A stretch of 33,813 bases of DNA from Bacteroidota bacterium (GTDB lineage Bacteria; Bacteroidota; Bacteroidia; Flavobacteriales_D; Crocinitomicaceae): assembly GCA_006226555.1 (NCBI GenBank), contig SBGS01000229.1, forward strand, positions 1 through 33,813. Direction: 5' to 3'. This document shows positions 1 through 7,727 of this stretch, piece after piece (position 1 is the first letter of the stretch; each line of letters opens with the position of its first letter). The notes under the pieces are model-generated. The model was not told the origin of the DNA. It searched no databases and saw only the letters and a program-made list of their open reading frames with translations. A program made the position numbers and the translations under genes.

Positions 1-75
1 GGTGGTTGTAGCTCAGTTGGTTAGAGCGCCTGATTGTGGTTCAGGAGGTCGTCGGTTCGAGACCGATCTTCCACC
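1..75 (+). tRNA. tRNA-His (GTG anticodon)
   Basis: Cloverleaf read directly: D-arm GCTC...GAGC, anticodon stem CCTGA/TCAGG enclosing TTGTGGT (anticodon GTG), and a T-arm with the TTCGAGA loop. Base 1 is the extra G-1 typical of tRNA-His, opposite C at 75. The CCA end is not encoded. The acceptor stem (2-8 with 68-74) is GTGGTTG against CTTCCAC, which leaves two adjacent U-U mismatches (6 with 70, 7 with 69) flanked by good pairs. The T-stem also has a G-U pair at 51/67. Identity is secure from the anticodon; the mismatches may be normal in this lineage. Confidence 0.95.
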
Positions 76-78
76 CTT

Positions 79-110
79 AAAGAGTCTTGATTTTCAAGAC
101 TCTTTTTTTT
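79..110 (+). terminator. Intrinsic terminator after tRNA-His
   Basis: A 12-bp perfect stem (79-90 with 94-105), three-base loop, followed by T residues to 110. This is a classic rho-independent terminator for the tRNA. The stop codon of the leftward ASPIC/UnbV gene (109-111) lies at the edge of the T-run, so the hairpin could also act on leftward transcripts, but the T tract in that direction is only three bases. Confidence 0.9.
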
Positions 111-1731
111 ATCTCAAAATTTGAATTTGCTGATAACTGGAAATCTCGTAAACCTTCCCTCCCATCAGGTCCTTGAGCACGGTAATCTCCCCTCCAAGCC
201 AGTGTATGGTTAACTCTTCCAGGACATTGGCATCGTTCAATCCAAAATACAATATCCTAGTAGATTGTGATGCCTGTCCGCTCCCACCATCAACCTCCCG
301 CATCATAGATTTTCCTCCTTGCCTGAAGATCGCTTTACAACCAAAACAGTCCGCATTAAGGCCATCCGCTCCTCTTAATCTTATTCCGATCCAATTTCCT
401 ACCTTCATTTCATTCTGGTACAACTTGATCTTTTGATCGAGATTGGCAAAAGCTCCCCAAGGAAGCTTAACAACACTTGAAATAATATCCAGATCGCCAT
501 CATGATCGTAATCGAAGATCACCGCTCCACGATGTGACAACAGATCATTTACTCCTGATGAATCAGATGCATCAACAAATTCACCATTTCGGTTTTCAAA
601 TAAGACGTTCCAATCCTTGACAGAAGTTTTTGGGACCAGAGCAGCTACGTTTCCTTTAGATACATACAGATCAAGATCACCATCAAATTCCATATCGAAA
701 AACAAACCACTCCAGCTTGTTCCACGCACTGTATCTCTGACATACGTAAGATCAATTTCTAATTCCTTCGCAACATCGGTAAACTTCCCATTTTCGTAGT
801 TCATAAGGTAGTTCCTTCCAATGTTCGTGAGATAGTAATCCAGGTCAGCATCGTTATCATAATCGCCTTGACCAATACCCATTCCATACATTTTGATCCC
901 AAAACCGCTTTCTATGGTTTTATTCGTAAAACTCTCTTCGGGATAATTGTTTTCATAATACTGGTTGCCGATTCCGGTCCATTCTCCAAAGTCATTCAGC
1001 AGTAACAGATCCGGGTCTCCATCATTGTCAACATCAGTGAAACTAGCTGCGAGGCCACAACCACCATCATTTAAACCATATTTTGCTGCACATTCCGTAA
1101 ACCCTTTACCACCATTATTGAGTAAGAGCTTATTTTCGAAGCAAACCGGATCATAACCAATTTCTCTTCCATTGGAATCTCTGATCCCTCCCATCGAGGA
1201 AACATAATTTGCTAGGTAGATATCCGAAAAACCATCCATATTGAAATCTCCCCAACATGCAGAAGCATAATTCCCGGGTTCGATAACATCTGAAAGATCG
1301 ATGAGCTCGAAATACTCACCGCGAACATTACGCATAAGTGCAGGAGAGTGCTTATCACCACGACCGATACCTTTTCCGAAATTAACGATCATCATATCGA
1401 TAAAACCGTCGTTATCATAGTCGGCACTTATAGCTCCTTGAATGAAATAACCGTATAATGCATCCAATTTGTATTCTTCTGTTCCATCTACAAATTGTCC
1501 TTTTTGATTGATCCAGAGCTTAGAATTGAATACCCCTCCTGACTGAAAAACATCTTCCCATCCATCATTGTTCACGTCTATGACAAGAACACCTCCTCCT
1601 GCCATTTGAAATTCATTACCGGGATAGATATACGTTAGACCTTTTTCTTCACCTACCTCGATGAATTTGGTTTGCCCGAAAACGTAACACGACAGAAATA
1701 GCGTAATAAGAATCGAATAACTACTCTTCAT
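109..1731 (-). CDS. Secreted FG-GAP/VCBS beta-propeller protein with ASPIC/UnbV domain
   Basis: Exported beta-propeller protein of the CRTAC1/ASPIC-UnbV type. I start it at the ATG at 1731 because that gives a clean signal peptide (MKSSYSILITLFLSC..FGQ); an in-frame start at 1755 would add eight residues in front of it. Seven acidic calcium-binding loops of the FG-GAP/VCBS kind are visible (DVNNDGWED, DYDNDGFID, DFNMDGFSD, DVDNDGDPD, DYDNDADLD, DMEFDGDLD, DYDHDGDLD), consistent with a seven-bladed propeller. The last ~90 residues match the ASPIC/UnbV domain (REVDGGSGQASQS, FGLNDA, IHWLGG). It overlaps the upstream haloperoxidase gene by 11 bases, so the two are almost certainly co-transcribed and probably work together. 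Function is unknown; binding or presentation of a partner or surface ligand is an inference. Confidence 0.88.
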   Translation of the reverse strand: MKSSYSILITLFLSCYVFGQTKFIEVGEEKGLTYIYPGNEFQMAGGGVLVIDVNNDGWEDVFQSGGVFNSKLWINQKGQFVDGTEEYKLDALYGYFIQGAISADYDNDGFIDMMIVNFGKGIGRGDKHSPALMRNVRGEYFELIDLSDVIEPGNYASACWGDFNMDGFSDIYLANYVSSMGGIRDSNGREIGYDPVCFENKLLLNNGGKGFTECAAKYGLNDGGCGLAASFTDVDNDGDPDLLLLNDFGEWTGIGNQYYENNYPEESFTNKTIESGFGIKMYGMGIGQGDYDNDADLDYYLTNIGRNYLMNYENGKFTDVAKELEIDLTYVRDTVRGTSWSGLFFDMEFDGDLDLYVSKGNVAALVPKTSVKDWNVLFENRNGEFVDASDSSGVNDLLSHRGAVIFDYDHDGDLDIISSVVKLPWGAFANLDQKIKLYQNEMKVGNWIGIRLRGADGLNADCFGCKAIFRQGGKSMMREVDGGSGQASQSTRILYFGLNDANVLEELTIHWLGGEITVLKDLMGGKVYEISSYQQIQILR

Positions 1732-3037
1732 CGATACACACAAGTTTTTCAGCAACGAAGCGCCCTAAACGAGAACCATAGTCCATGCTGATGTCAAGGG
1801 TTTTTCTAAAGTGTATTCCACCATAAAAGCGAGACCAGGAGACTTCTTCCACTAATTCTGTAAAAGATGCGTAGGAACGAGGTGCTCCATTGATATCATC
1901 TCGATCTACATTGGTAGAATCTATGAAAGATACCTGATCTCCGAAAACTTGTTTAAATATCTCTCCTCCAGCTGCCGACTGGTAAGAATGTCCTGATGGA
2001 AATTCGGGAAAAGGAGGTGTGCTTAATCTCGTATTGAACTGAGGATCGATATAGCGCTGAATGTAAGTAATGGGACGAATGAAGCTGAACTTATACTTTA
2101 ATTGCCAGCTCGCAATATATGCCTCATTCATCGCTATTCCCAACTTAACATATAATTCGATCGCCTTCTTTAAATCCAGCTCTTTTTGTTCGCTTATCGT
2201 TCTTGCCAATGTATAGAAATGACCTGAGGGTGTACCCGAGTAACCCGGTGAATCATCCCAGTATTCCGCAATGATCTCGAATTTTGGATCCGAAAGTTTT
2301 GAATTTTCCAGAATACTATATGCATCCTTATAGAGTAACGAGTTCGTATCAGTAGAAAACGGAATCACTTCACAACCTGACATGGTTGCTTCACTTCCTT
2401 TCATCATCCAACGATTACTACCCCAATAAGGTAATAAAGATGGCAAATAGCCGGGAGTTGTTTTTACCCAACATTCAAGGCACTCCGGAGGGGTGTATTC
2501 ATCGGGGAAATTATAAATAAATCCTTCTTCTCCTCCATCAGTCTTTGACCATTCTATGATTTCATTTGCAATCCTCTTTCCTAAATCCAGTGATCTCTCA
2601 TTTACTTTTTTCGAAAAACCATCACCGTGTGAATCCTTTAATTCATTGAATAATTGTTGAAGATTTTTTTGGTTTCGCGGTGGCATGTTGCGATAAAGAT
2701 GACTCATCATTTCGTGATCGCAGGCTATGGCTACCAGAAACCTGTTGTATTTTTTTTTGTCCGCAAATACCGTTCTGCTGTAACCATTCATTTGACCTGA
2801 GAGCGACCTCATGTGATCCGTAAAATCGATCGTAGATTCGTAGATTCCAACGCTGAGATAAGCAAATGCTCTTCCGCTAACCGGCGGACTAAAACCAACA
2901 CAATGTTTTGTCAGCTCTATTGCCTCATCCAAATAACGATGATGGATTGCGAGAACTTTTTGATCGTCGCTTTCCTGAGCAATTCCGCTTATACTTATTA
3001 GAGCAAAAACCTGAAAAAATAATATGATCTTCCCCAC
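1721..3037 (-). CDS. Secreted vanadium-dependent haloperoxidase family protein
   Basis: 438-residue PAP2-superfamily protein with an N-terminal signal peptide (MGKIILFFQVFALISISGIAQ). The vanadate-binding signature of vanadium haloperoxidases is complete: K314-x6-R321-P322, P347-S-G-H350, and S402-R403-x5-H409, the last histidine being the expected axial ligand. These correspond in order and spacing to K353, R360, S402-G403-H404, R490 and H496 of fungal vanadium chloroperoxidase. Such enzymes use H2O2 to oxidise halides to hypohalous acid; bacterial acid phosphatases share the same pocket, so phosphatase activity cannot be excluded. Location should be periplasmic or outer surface. First gene of a leftward pair with the ASPIC/UnbV propeller gene. 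Halide preference cannot be read from sequence. Confidence 0.9.
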   Translation of the reverse strand: MGKIILFFQVFALISISGIAQESDDQKVLAIHHRYLDEAIELTKHCVGFSPPVSGRAFAYLSVGIYESTIDFTDHMRSLSGQMNGYSRTVFADKKKYNRFLVAIACDHEMMSHLYRNMPPRNQKNLQQLFNELKDSHGDGFSKKVNERSLDLGKRIANEIIEWSKTDGGEEGFIYNFPDEYTPPECLECWVKTTPGYLPSLLPYWGSNRWMMKGSEATMSGCEVIPFSTDTNSLLYKDAYSILENSKLSDPKFEIIAEYWDDSPGYSGTPSGHFYTLARTISEQKELDLKKAIELYVKLGIAMNEAYIASWQLKYKFSFIRPITYIQRYIDPQFNTRLSTPPFPEFPSGHSYQSAAGGEIFKQVFGDQVSFIDSTNVDRDDINGAPRSYASFTELVEEVSWSRFYGGIHFRKTLDISMDYGSRLGRFVAEKLVCIDEE

Positions 3038-3098
3038 TGAATGCCTTTTTCAAAAATTTGATAGTATCTAATAAAAGTATATTAATAATTCGAGTCTG

Positions 3099-3127
3099 TT
3101 CGTGCAAAAATCAAATTCTTACATTTG
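3099..3127 (+). promoter_or_regulatory. Bacteroidetes-type promoter for the FG-GAP/PQQ-like gene
   Basis: TTCG (3099-3102), 17-base spacer, then TACATTTG (3120-3127), matching the -33 TTTG / -7 TAnnTTTG consensus of Bacteroidetes sigma factors with one change in the -33 box. It covers the TTG at 3125, which argues that translation begins at the ATG at 3143 rather than at that TTG. Confidence 0.6.
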
Positions 3128-3142
3128 CCAAAACACCTGCAC

Positions 3143-4591
3143 ATGATGAAAATCACACGAAATTTCGCGATCCTGTACATGATCTCATCTTCTGTATTAA
3201 GTTTCGCTCAGCGTGAATCGTGGAAAATTCAGATAGATTCAGCCAATATATTCTCTTCTCCCAGGTTTACTGATCTGAACTCTGACGGGGTGAAGGATAT
3301 TGTTCTTGGAGGTGGTGTCGAAGCTATTCCAACACCAAATGGAATAATAGCGATTGATGGAAAAACCGGACAAATGCTCTGGAATTTCCCAACTCCTACA
3401 CAAACATATACGAGCGCAATGTTCCAAGACATTACCGGAGATAAAATTGATGATGTCTTTATTGGTGGAAGAGCAGGTTCATTCTTTGCGATTAACGGCA
3501 ATACAGGTGAGCTTATATGGGAGTTTTTCTCAAAGGACCAAGGAGACCCACGAACAAAAGGTATCCTGAATTTTTATGCTACTCAGTGGATCGATGATCA
3601 GGATAAAGATGGATACAAGGATCTACTTGTGTCAAATGGCGGAGATTATCTTGCAAAACCTGAGGACAAGGAGCGTGGAGGATCGATCCTGATGGTCATA
3701 AGCTCCAAATCAGGAAAGACTATTAAGACTATCCCATTACCTGAAAAACGTGAAACATACTATGCCCCACATATCGTAAATCATCAGCAGGAAACATATG
3801 TTGTATTCGGAAGTGGAGGGGAAACAATTGACGGTGGATTATGGAAAGTAAGATTGTCTGAGGTGTTAAATGGTAAAATGAAAAATGCCGTTGAGATCAC
3901 CCACGATTCAGAGAAGGGTTTCATCCTTAACTCGTTGAGTGCAGATATCAACAAGGATGAAGTTCCGGACATATTAAATGCACGCATGAATGGCACTTTA
4001 AGTGCTTTCGACGGTCAAACCAATCGTGTTCTTTGGGAGCACAACTTCCCTGGCTATGAATGTTATGTCACTCCTTCTTTCGGTCATTTCAATGAGGATG
4101 GTGTACCCGATTTTTTTACCATTATTTCAAAGGGAACATTCCCGATTTATCAGGAATGGCGATTAATCGCAGTTGATGGTGCAAGCGGAAAAATAATTAT
4201 GGATGAAGTATCCGGTTTTAATCAATTTTCTCCGGCTGTATGTGCAGACCTCAATAACGACAAGATCGACGAGATCATTTTTGTTGAGAATGCGCTACTT
4301 GATCCCTCCACTTTCCTCATGATAAATCAAGTAAAAGTTATCGATATCCGATCCAATAAAAACTATTATATCGGTCCAGTTAGGACAGGAATCTCTATGG
4401 CTTCAACACCCTCATTGGAAGACCTGAACAATGATGGTAAATTTGAACTTGTATTGGCCGTGACGACGATGGAATCCGAAAATGAGATGCCTACTAGTAT
4501 CGTCCAATGTATAGATCTTGAACAAAGTATAGAACAACTTACATGGCCTGTTTATCTTGGCCCTAATGAGAATGGTTCATTGGAAAAATAG
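3143..4591 (+). CDS. Secreted FG-GAP / PQQ-like beta-propeller protein
   Basis: About 482 residues with a signal peptide (NFAILYMISSSVLSFAQ). Start placed at the ATG at 3143, with another ATG at 3146; an upstream in-frame TTG at 3125 lies inside the promoter box. The chain alternates two kinds of motif. Calcium-loop repeats: DLNSDGVKD, DITGDKIDD, DQDKDGYKD, DINKDEVPD, HFNEDGVPD, DLNNDKIDE, DLNNDGKFE. PQQ-like blade ends: IDGKTGQMLWNF, INGNTGELIWEF, FDGQTNRVLWEH. Seven repeats fit a seven-bladed propeller. No catalytic residues are recognised. It is divergent from the haloperoxidase pair and 5 bases upstream of a BamA/TamA-like gene, suggesting a surface or periplasmic complex. Ligand unknown. 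Confidence 0.85.
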   Translation: MMKITRNFAILYMISSSVLSFAQRESWKIQIDSANIFSSPRFTDLNSDGVKDIVLGGGVEAIPTPNGIIAIDGKTGQMLWNFPTPTQTYTSAMFQDITGDKIDDVFIGGRAGSFFAINGNTGELIWEFFSKDQGDPRTKGILNFYATQWIDDQDKDGYKDLLVSNGGDYLAKPEDKERGGSILMVISSKSGKTIKTIPLPEKRETYYAPHIVNHQQETYVVFGSGGETIDGGLWKVRLSEVLNGKMKNAVEITHDSEKGFILNSLSADINKDEVPDILNARMNGTLSAFDGQTNRVLWEHNFPGYECYVTPSFGHFNEDGVPDFFTIISKGTFPIYQEWRLIAVDGASGKIIMDEVSGFNQFSPAVCADLNNDKIDEIIFVENALLDPSTFLMINQVKVIDIRSNKNYYIGPVRTGISMASTPSLEDLNNDGKFELVLAVTTMESENEMPTSIVQCIDLEQSIEQLTWPVYLGPNENGSLEK

Positions 4592-4596
4592 GTGCC

Positions 4597-5655
4597 TTGA
4601 AAGTTTTAATCTTCATTATTCTAATTAGCTCGAGTTGGGCTGTTATAGGTCAGCAGGACACATCTTCTCACAAAAAGATTAAGATACTGCCCGTTCCCGC
4701 ATTTGGATATTCCCCTGAAACCAAAACATATATTGGTGCAGTAGCATTATTCACTATAGACATCTTCAACGACAGTCTCACAAGAACCTCAAATGCTAAG
4801 ATCGAGTTCAACTATACCTGGAGAAAACAGATCATTTCTGAGATCCAATGGAACTATTTCACGAAACATGAAAAGTGGTTTACACAGGGGTTATTGCATT
4901 ACTCTAAATACCCGGATTATTACTACGGAATTGGTGAAAACACTGCTGATACAGCTGAAATTTTATATCAAAGTGACAGATTGAAGATCGACCTGAACCT
5001 CCTTCGTTCAATAAGACGTAATGTATTTATCGGTCTTGGTCTAAGGCATTTTCAGTACACAGCCATTCAGTCAGACTCGTCACTTCTTTCTTTCCCTGAA
5101 TTAAGCAGTCAAAAAAATTATGGGTTGAGCACAATTTTTCTGAATGATCATCGGAACAACATATTAACACCTGACCATGGTCATTATTTAAAAATACAAT
5201 TCGAGTTCAACCTCTCATCCAGCAATTACTCGCGCACCACCCTAGATCTCAGAAAGTACTTTTCCTGGGGAACGAAGCTTCCCCAAGTATTATCAGCTCG
5301 CCTATATTCCAGTCATGTATCACCCGGTGCACCATTTTACGATATTGCATTGTTAGGTGGAGATGCATTTGTGCGCGGATACTTTTATGGGCGCTTTCGA
5401 ACAAACAACCTCACTACTTTACAATCCGAATTGAGAACGGATCTATTCTGGCGAATAGGTTTATCTGTTTTTGGGGGTTACTCCATGATTTACAGAAACT
5501 TAGATAATCTTACTTCAACAAATTTCAAACCCAATGCTGGCGTAGGATTGCGCTTTTTGGTAGACAAAAATGAACGGACCAATTTAAGATTTGATTACGC
5601 TATTGGACAAGACGGACAAAACGGATTCTACATTAGCTTTGGTGAATCCTTTTAA
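4597..5655 (+). CDS. BamA/TamA-family outer membrane beta-barrel protein
   Basis: 352 residues: signal peptide (KVLIFIILISSSWAVIGQ) followed directly by a barrel of the D15/Omp85 type with no room for POTRA domains. LGGDAFVRGYFYGRF matches the conserved loop-6 VRGF/Y motif of Omp85 proteins, and the chain ends in an aromatic beta-strand (FYISFGESF). The start appears to be TTG at 4597: an in-frame stop lies at 4567-4569, and no ATG or GTG occurs in frame before the signal peptide. The gene begins 5 bases after the FG-GAP/PQQ-like gene and is likely co-transcribed. The role may be export or anchoring of a neighbour rather than general barrel assembly, which the short length makes unlikely. Confidence 0.85.
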   Translation: MKVLIFIILISSSWAVIGQQDTSSHKKIKILPVPAFGYSPETKTYIGAVALFTIDIFNDSLTRTSNAKIEFNYTWRKQIISEIQWNYFTKHEKWFTQGLLHYSKYPDYYYGIGENTADTAEILYQSDRLKIDLNLLRSIRRNVFIGLGLRHFQYTAIQSDSSLLSFPELSSQKNYGLSTIFLNDHRNNILTPDHGHYLKIQFEFNLSSSNYSRTTLDLRKYFSWGTKLPQVLSARLYSSHVSPGAPFYDIALLGGDAFVRGYFYGRFRTNNLTTLQSELRTDLFWRIGLSVFGGYSMIYRNLDNLTSTNFKPNAGVGLRFLVDKNERTNLRFDYAIGQDGQNGFYISFGESF

Positions 5656-5673
5656 ATAGTCTGTTCGATTTTC

Positions 5674-5681
5674 TACTTTTG
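5674..5681 (+). promoter_or_regulatory. Putative -7 box (TACTTTTG) upstream of prfC
   Basis: TACTTTTG fits the Bacteroidetes -7 consensus TAnnTTTG and ends 14 bases before the prfC ATG. The -33 element is weak, only a TTTT near 5650. Confidence 0.5.
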
Positions 5682-5695
5682 CAAAAAAATCGTAG

Positions 5696-7288
5696 ATGAG
5701 CAACGAATCAGAGATCGCAAGAAGAAGGACCTTCGGAATTATTTCCCACCCGGATGCCGGTAAGACAACATTAACGGAAAAGTTACTCCTATTTGGTGGT
5801 GCGATTCAGACTGCTGGTGCTGTTAAAAACAACAAGATCAAGAAATCTGCGACCTCCGATTTCATGGAAATTGAAAAACAGAGAGGTATATCGGTTGCTA
5901 CATCTGTTATGGCCTTCGAGTACAACGATAAACAGATCAATATCCTAGACACTCCAGGTCACAAGGATTTCGCTGAAGACACCTATCGCACATTAACTGC
6001 TGTAGATAGTGTGATCCTGGTCGTAGATGTTGCAAATGGTGTCGAGGAACAAACAGAGCGCTTGATGGAAGTTTGTCGCATGAGAAATACTCCCGTGATC
6101 ATTTTTGTCAACAAATTAGACCGTGATGGTAAGGAGGCATTTGATCTTCTTGACGAGCTGGAATCTAAGCTGAACATAAAAGTACGTCCTTTAAGTTGGC
6201 CTATTGGAATGGGCGATAGATTTAAAGGGGTATACAATATCTACAAGAATCAATTGAATCTGTTCTCACCGAATAAAACTGGTATCTCCGACGATGTGGT
6301 TGCTCTTGACATTGAGTCCGATGAGCTTACAAAAATGGTCGGTGAAGATGCAGCCAATGAATTACGTGAGGAAATCGAAACGATTGATGGTGTGTATGAT
6401 GCATTTGATCAAAAAGACTACCTGGCAGGTGAAGTCGCTCCCGTATTTTTCGGTTCTGCTGTGAATAACTTCGGGGTACAGGAACTTCTGGATGCGTTTT
6501 GTGAGATCTCTCCAACTCCAAGAGGAAGAGAAACGGATAAGGGAATGGTGGAACCTTCTGATAAAAAATTCTCTGGCTTTGTTTTTAAAATTCATGCCAA
6601 CCTAGACCCAAAACACCGTGACAGGATCGCGTTCTTAAGAATTGTCTCAGGAAAGTTCGAGCGAAACAAATTCTATCATCACGTCAGACTTGATAAAAAT
6701 TTAAAATTCCCGAATCCAACATCATTCATGGCACAGGATAAAAGTGTCATTGACGAGGCATTTCCAGGTGATGTTGTCGGACTTTACGACGCCGGAAACT
6801 TTAAGATCGGTGATACGCTGAATGAGGGTGAAAACTTCAATTTCAAAGGTATCCCAAGTTTCTCACCTGAAATGTTCATGGAGCTTGAAAACCTTGACCC
6901 ACTTAAATCAAAGCAATTAGATAAAGGGGTACGTCAGTTGATGGACGAAGGCGTTGCTCAGCTCTTTATTCAGCAACCGGGTAGCCGTAAGATCATCGGT
7001 ACTGTTGGTCAGCTTCAATTTGAAGTGATCAGTTACAGATTAGAGCACGAGTATGGAGCAAAGTGTCGTTTTGTACCTAGAAATTATTACAAAGCTTGCT
7101 GGATAACCACTGATAATCAGGAACAGCTCGAATCTTTCAAGCGGGCAAAAGCAAATTACATAGCTATGGATAAAGAAGACAATCTTGTTTTCCTTGCAGA
7201 AACACAGTTCTTACTAACCATGGCAGAGCAGGATTACCCGGATATTACTTTCCACAAAACTTCAGAGTTTAAGTTAGAACACGCTTAA
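5696..7288 (+). CDS. prfC: Peptide chain release factor 3 (RF3)
   Basis: 530 residues, full length for RF3, the translational GTPase that recycles RF1/RF2 from the ribosome after peptide release. G1 is SHPDAGKT at residues 17-24, G3 is DTPGH at 85-89, and G4 is NKLD at 139-142. The early segment [12 protein letters not shown] and the switch-I region with KQRGIS are characteristic of RF3 rather than EF-G. The C-terminal part contains the expected RF3-specific region ([19 protein letters not shown]). It stands alone on its strand and converges with the HsdR_N gene, the stops being 4 bases apart. Confidence 0.97.
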   Translation: MSNESEIARRRTFGIISHPDAGKTTLTEKLLLFGGAIQTAGAVKNNKIKKSATSDFMEIEKQRGISVATSVMAFEYNDKQINILDTPGHKDFAEDTYRTLTAVDSVILVVDVANGVEEQTERLMEVCRMRNTPVIIFVNKLDRDGKEAFDLLDELESKLNIKVRPLSWPIGMGDRFKGVYNIYKNQLNLFSPNKTGISDDVVALDIESDELTKMVGEDAANELREEIETIDGVYDAFDQKDYLAGEVAPVFFGSAVNNFGVQELLDAFCEISPTPRGRETDKGMVEPSDKKFSGFVFKIHANLDPKHRDRIAFLRIVSGKFERNKFYHHVRLDKNLKFPNPTSFMAQDKSVIDEAFPGDVVGLYDAGNFKIGDTLNEGENFNFKGIPSFSPEMFMELENLDPLKSKQLDKGVRQLMDEGVAQLFIQQPGSRKIIGTVGQLQFEVISYRLEHEYGAKCRFVPRNYYKACWITTDNQEQLESFKRAKANYIAMDKEDNLVFLAETQFLLTMAEQDYPDITFHKTSEFKLEHA

Positions 7289-7292
7289 AAGA

Positions 7293-7727
7293 TCAAAAGG
7301 ACATAAATCCTTCGACTATTTGATATTCGGGATCTGTCACGATGGAGAAATGATCTAATCCGTTACTAACCATTAGTCGTTTCGATTGAAAAATCTTGTT
7401 GTATTGAGCGATTTGAAATAAGGTCTCTGAATTTAATTCAACCTCCGGTGCTTTACATTCAATAACTACATCTATATCTGCAGATGCATTATAGATCACA
7501 ATATCGGCTCTCTTTTTCCGACCGTTATAGGATAAACCAACCTCCACGCCAATTCTAACCGGAGATATTTCAAAATGATGGATCAGTGCATAGAGAATAT
7601 GTTGACGTACCCATTCTTCCGGCGAAAGCACCAGCTTTTTCTTTCTGACAAGACATCTTACAAAGATCGTTTCTCCTGCTCGAGATAGATCCAGTCCTGC
7701 AGGCGGTAAATTTAACTGACGTAACAT
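7293..7727 (-). CDS. Stand-alone HsdR N-terminal (PD-(D/E)xK nuclease-fold) protein
   Basis: 144 residues matching the type I restriction HsdR_N domain alone. The nuclease-fold signature is intact: D75 in RADIVIY, E90-C-K92 in VIECK, and the following Q105-x3-Y109 motif (QIAQY); a glutamate at 37-38 fits the first acidic position. No helicase region, and no hsdM or hsdS genes nearby, so it is not a restriction enzyme. Single-domain proteins like this are widespread in Bacteroidetes with no assigned role; nucleic-acid repair or processing is a guess. The ATG shares its first base with the stop of the dehydrogenase gene (TAATG), so it is the last gene of the porX operon. Confidence 0.85.
   Translation of the reverse strand: MLRQLNLPPAGLDLSRAGETIFVRCLVRKKKLVLSPEEWVRQHILYALIHHFEISPVRIGVEVGLSYNGRKKRADIVIYNASADIDVVIECKAPEVELNSETLFQIAQYNKIFQSKRLMVSNGLDHFSIVTDPEYQIVEGFMSF

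Noticed and set aside
1732-1755. Longer start for the ASPIC/UnbV protein at 1755
   Set aside because: It would put eight residues in front of a clean signal peptide and lengthen the overlap with the haloperoxidase gene; ATG at 1731 fits better.
7293-7727. Fragment of a type I restriction-modification system
   Set aside because: No hsdM, hsdS or helicase remnants are nearby, and the domain is complete with tidy operon boundaries, so it is a stand-alone gene rather than debris.
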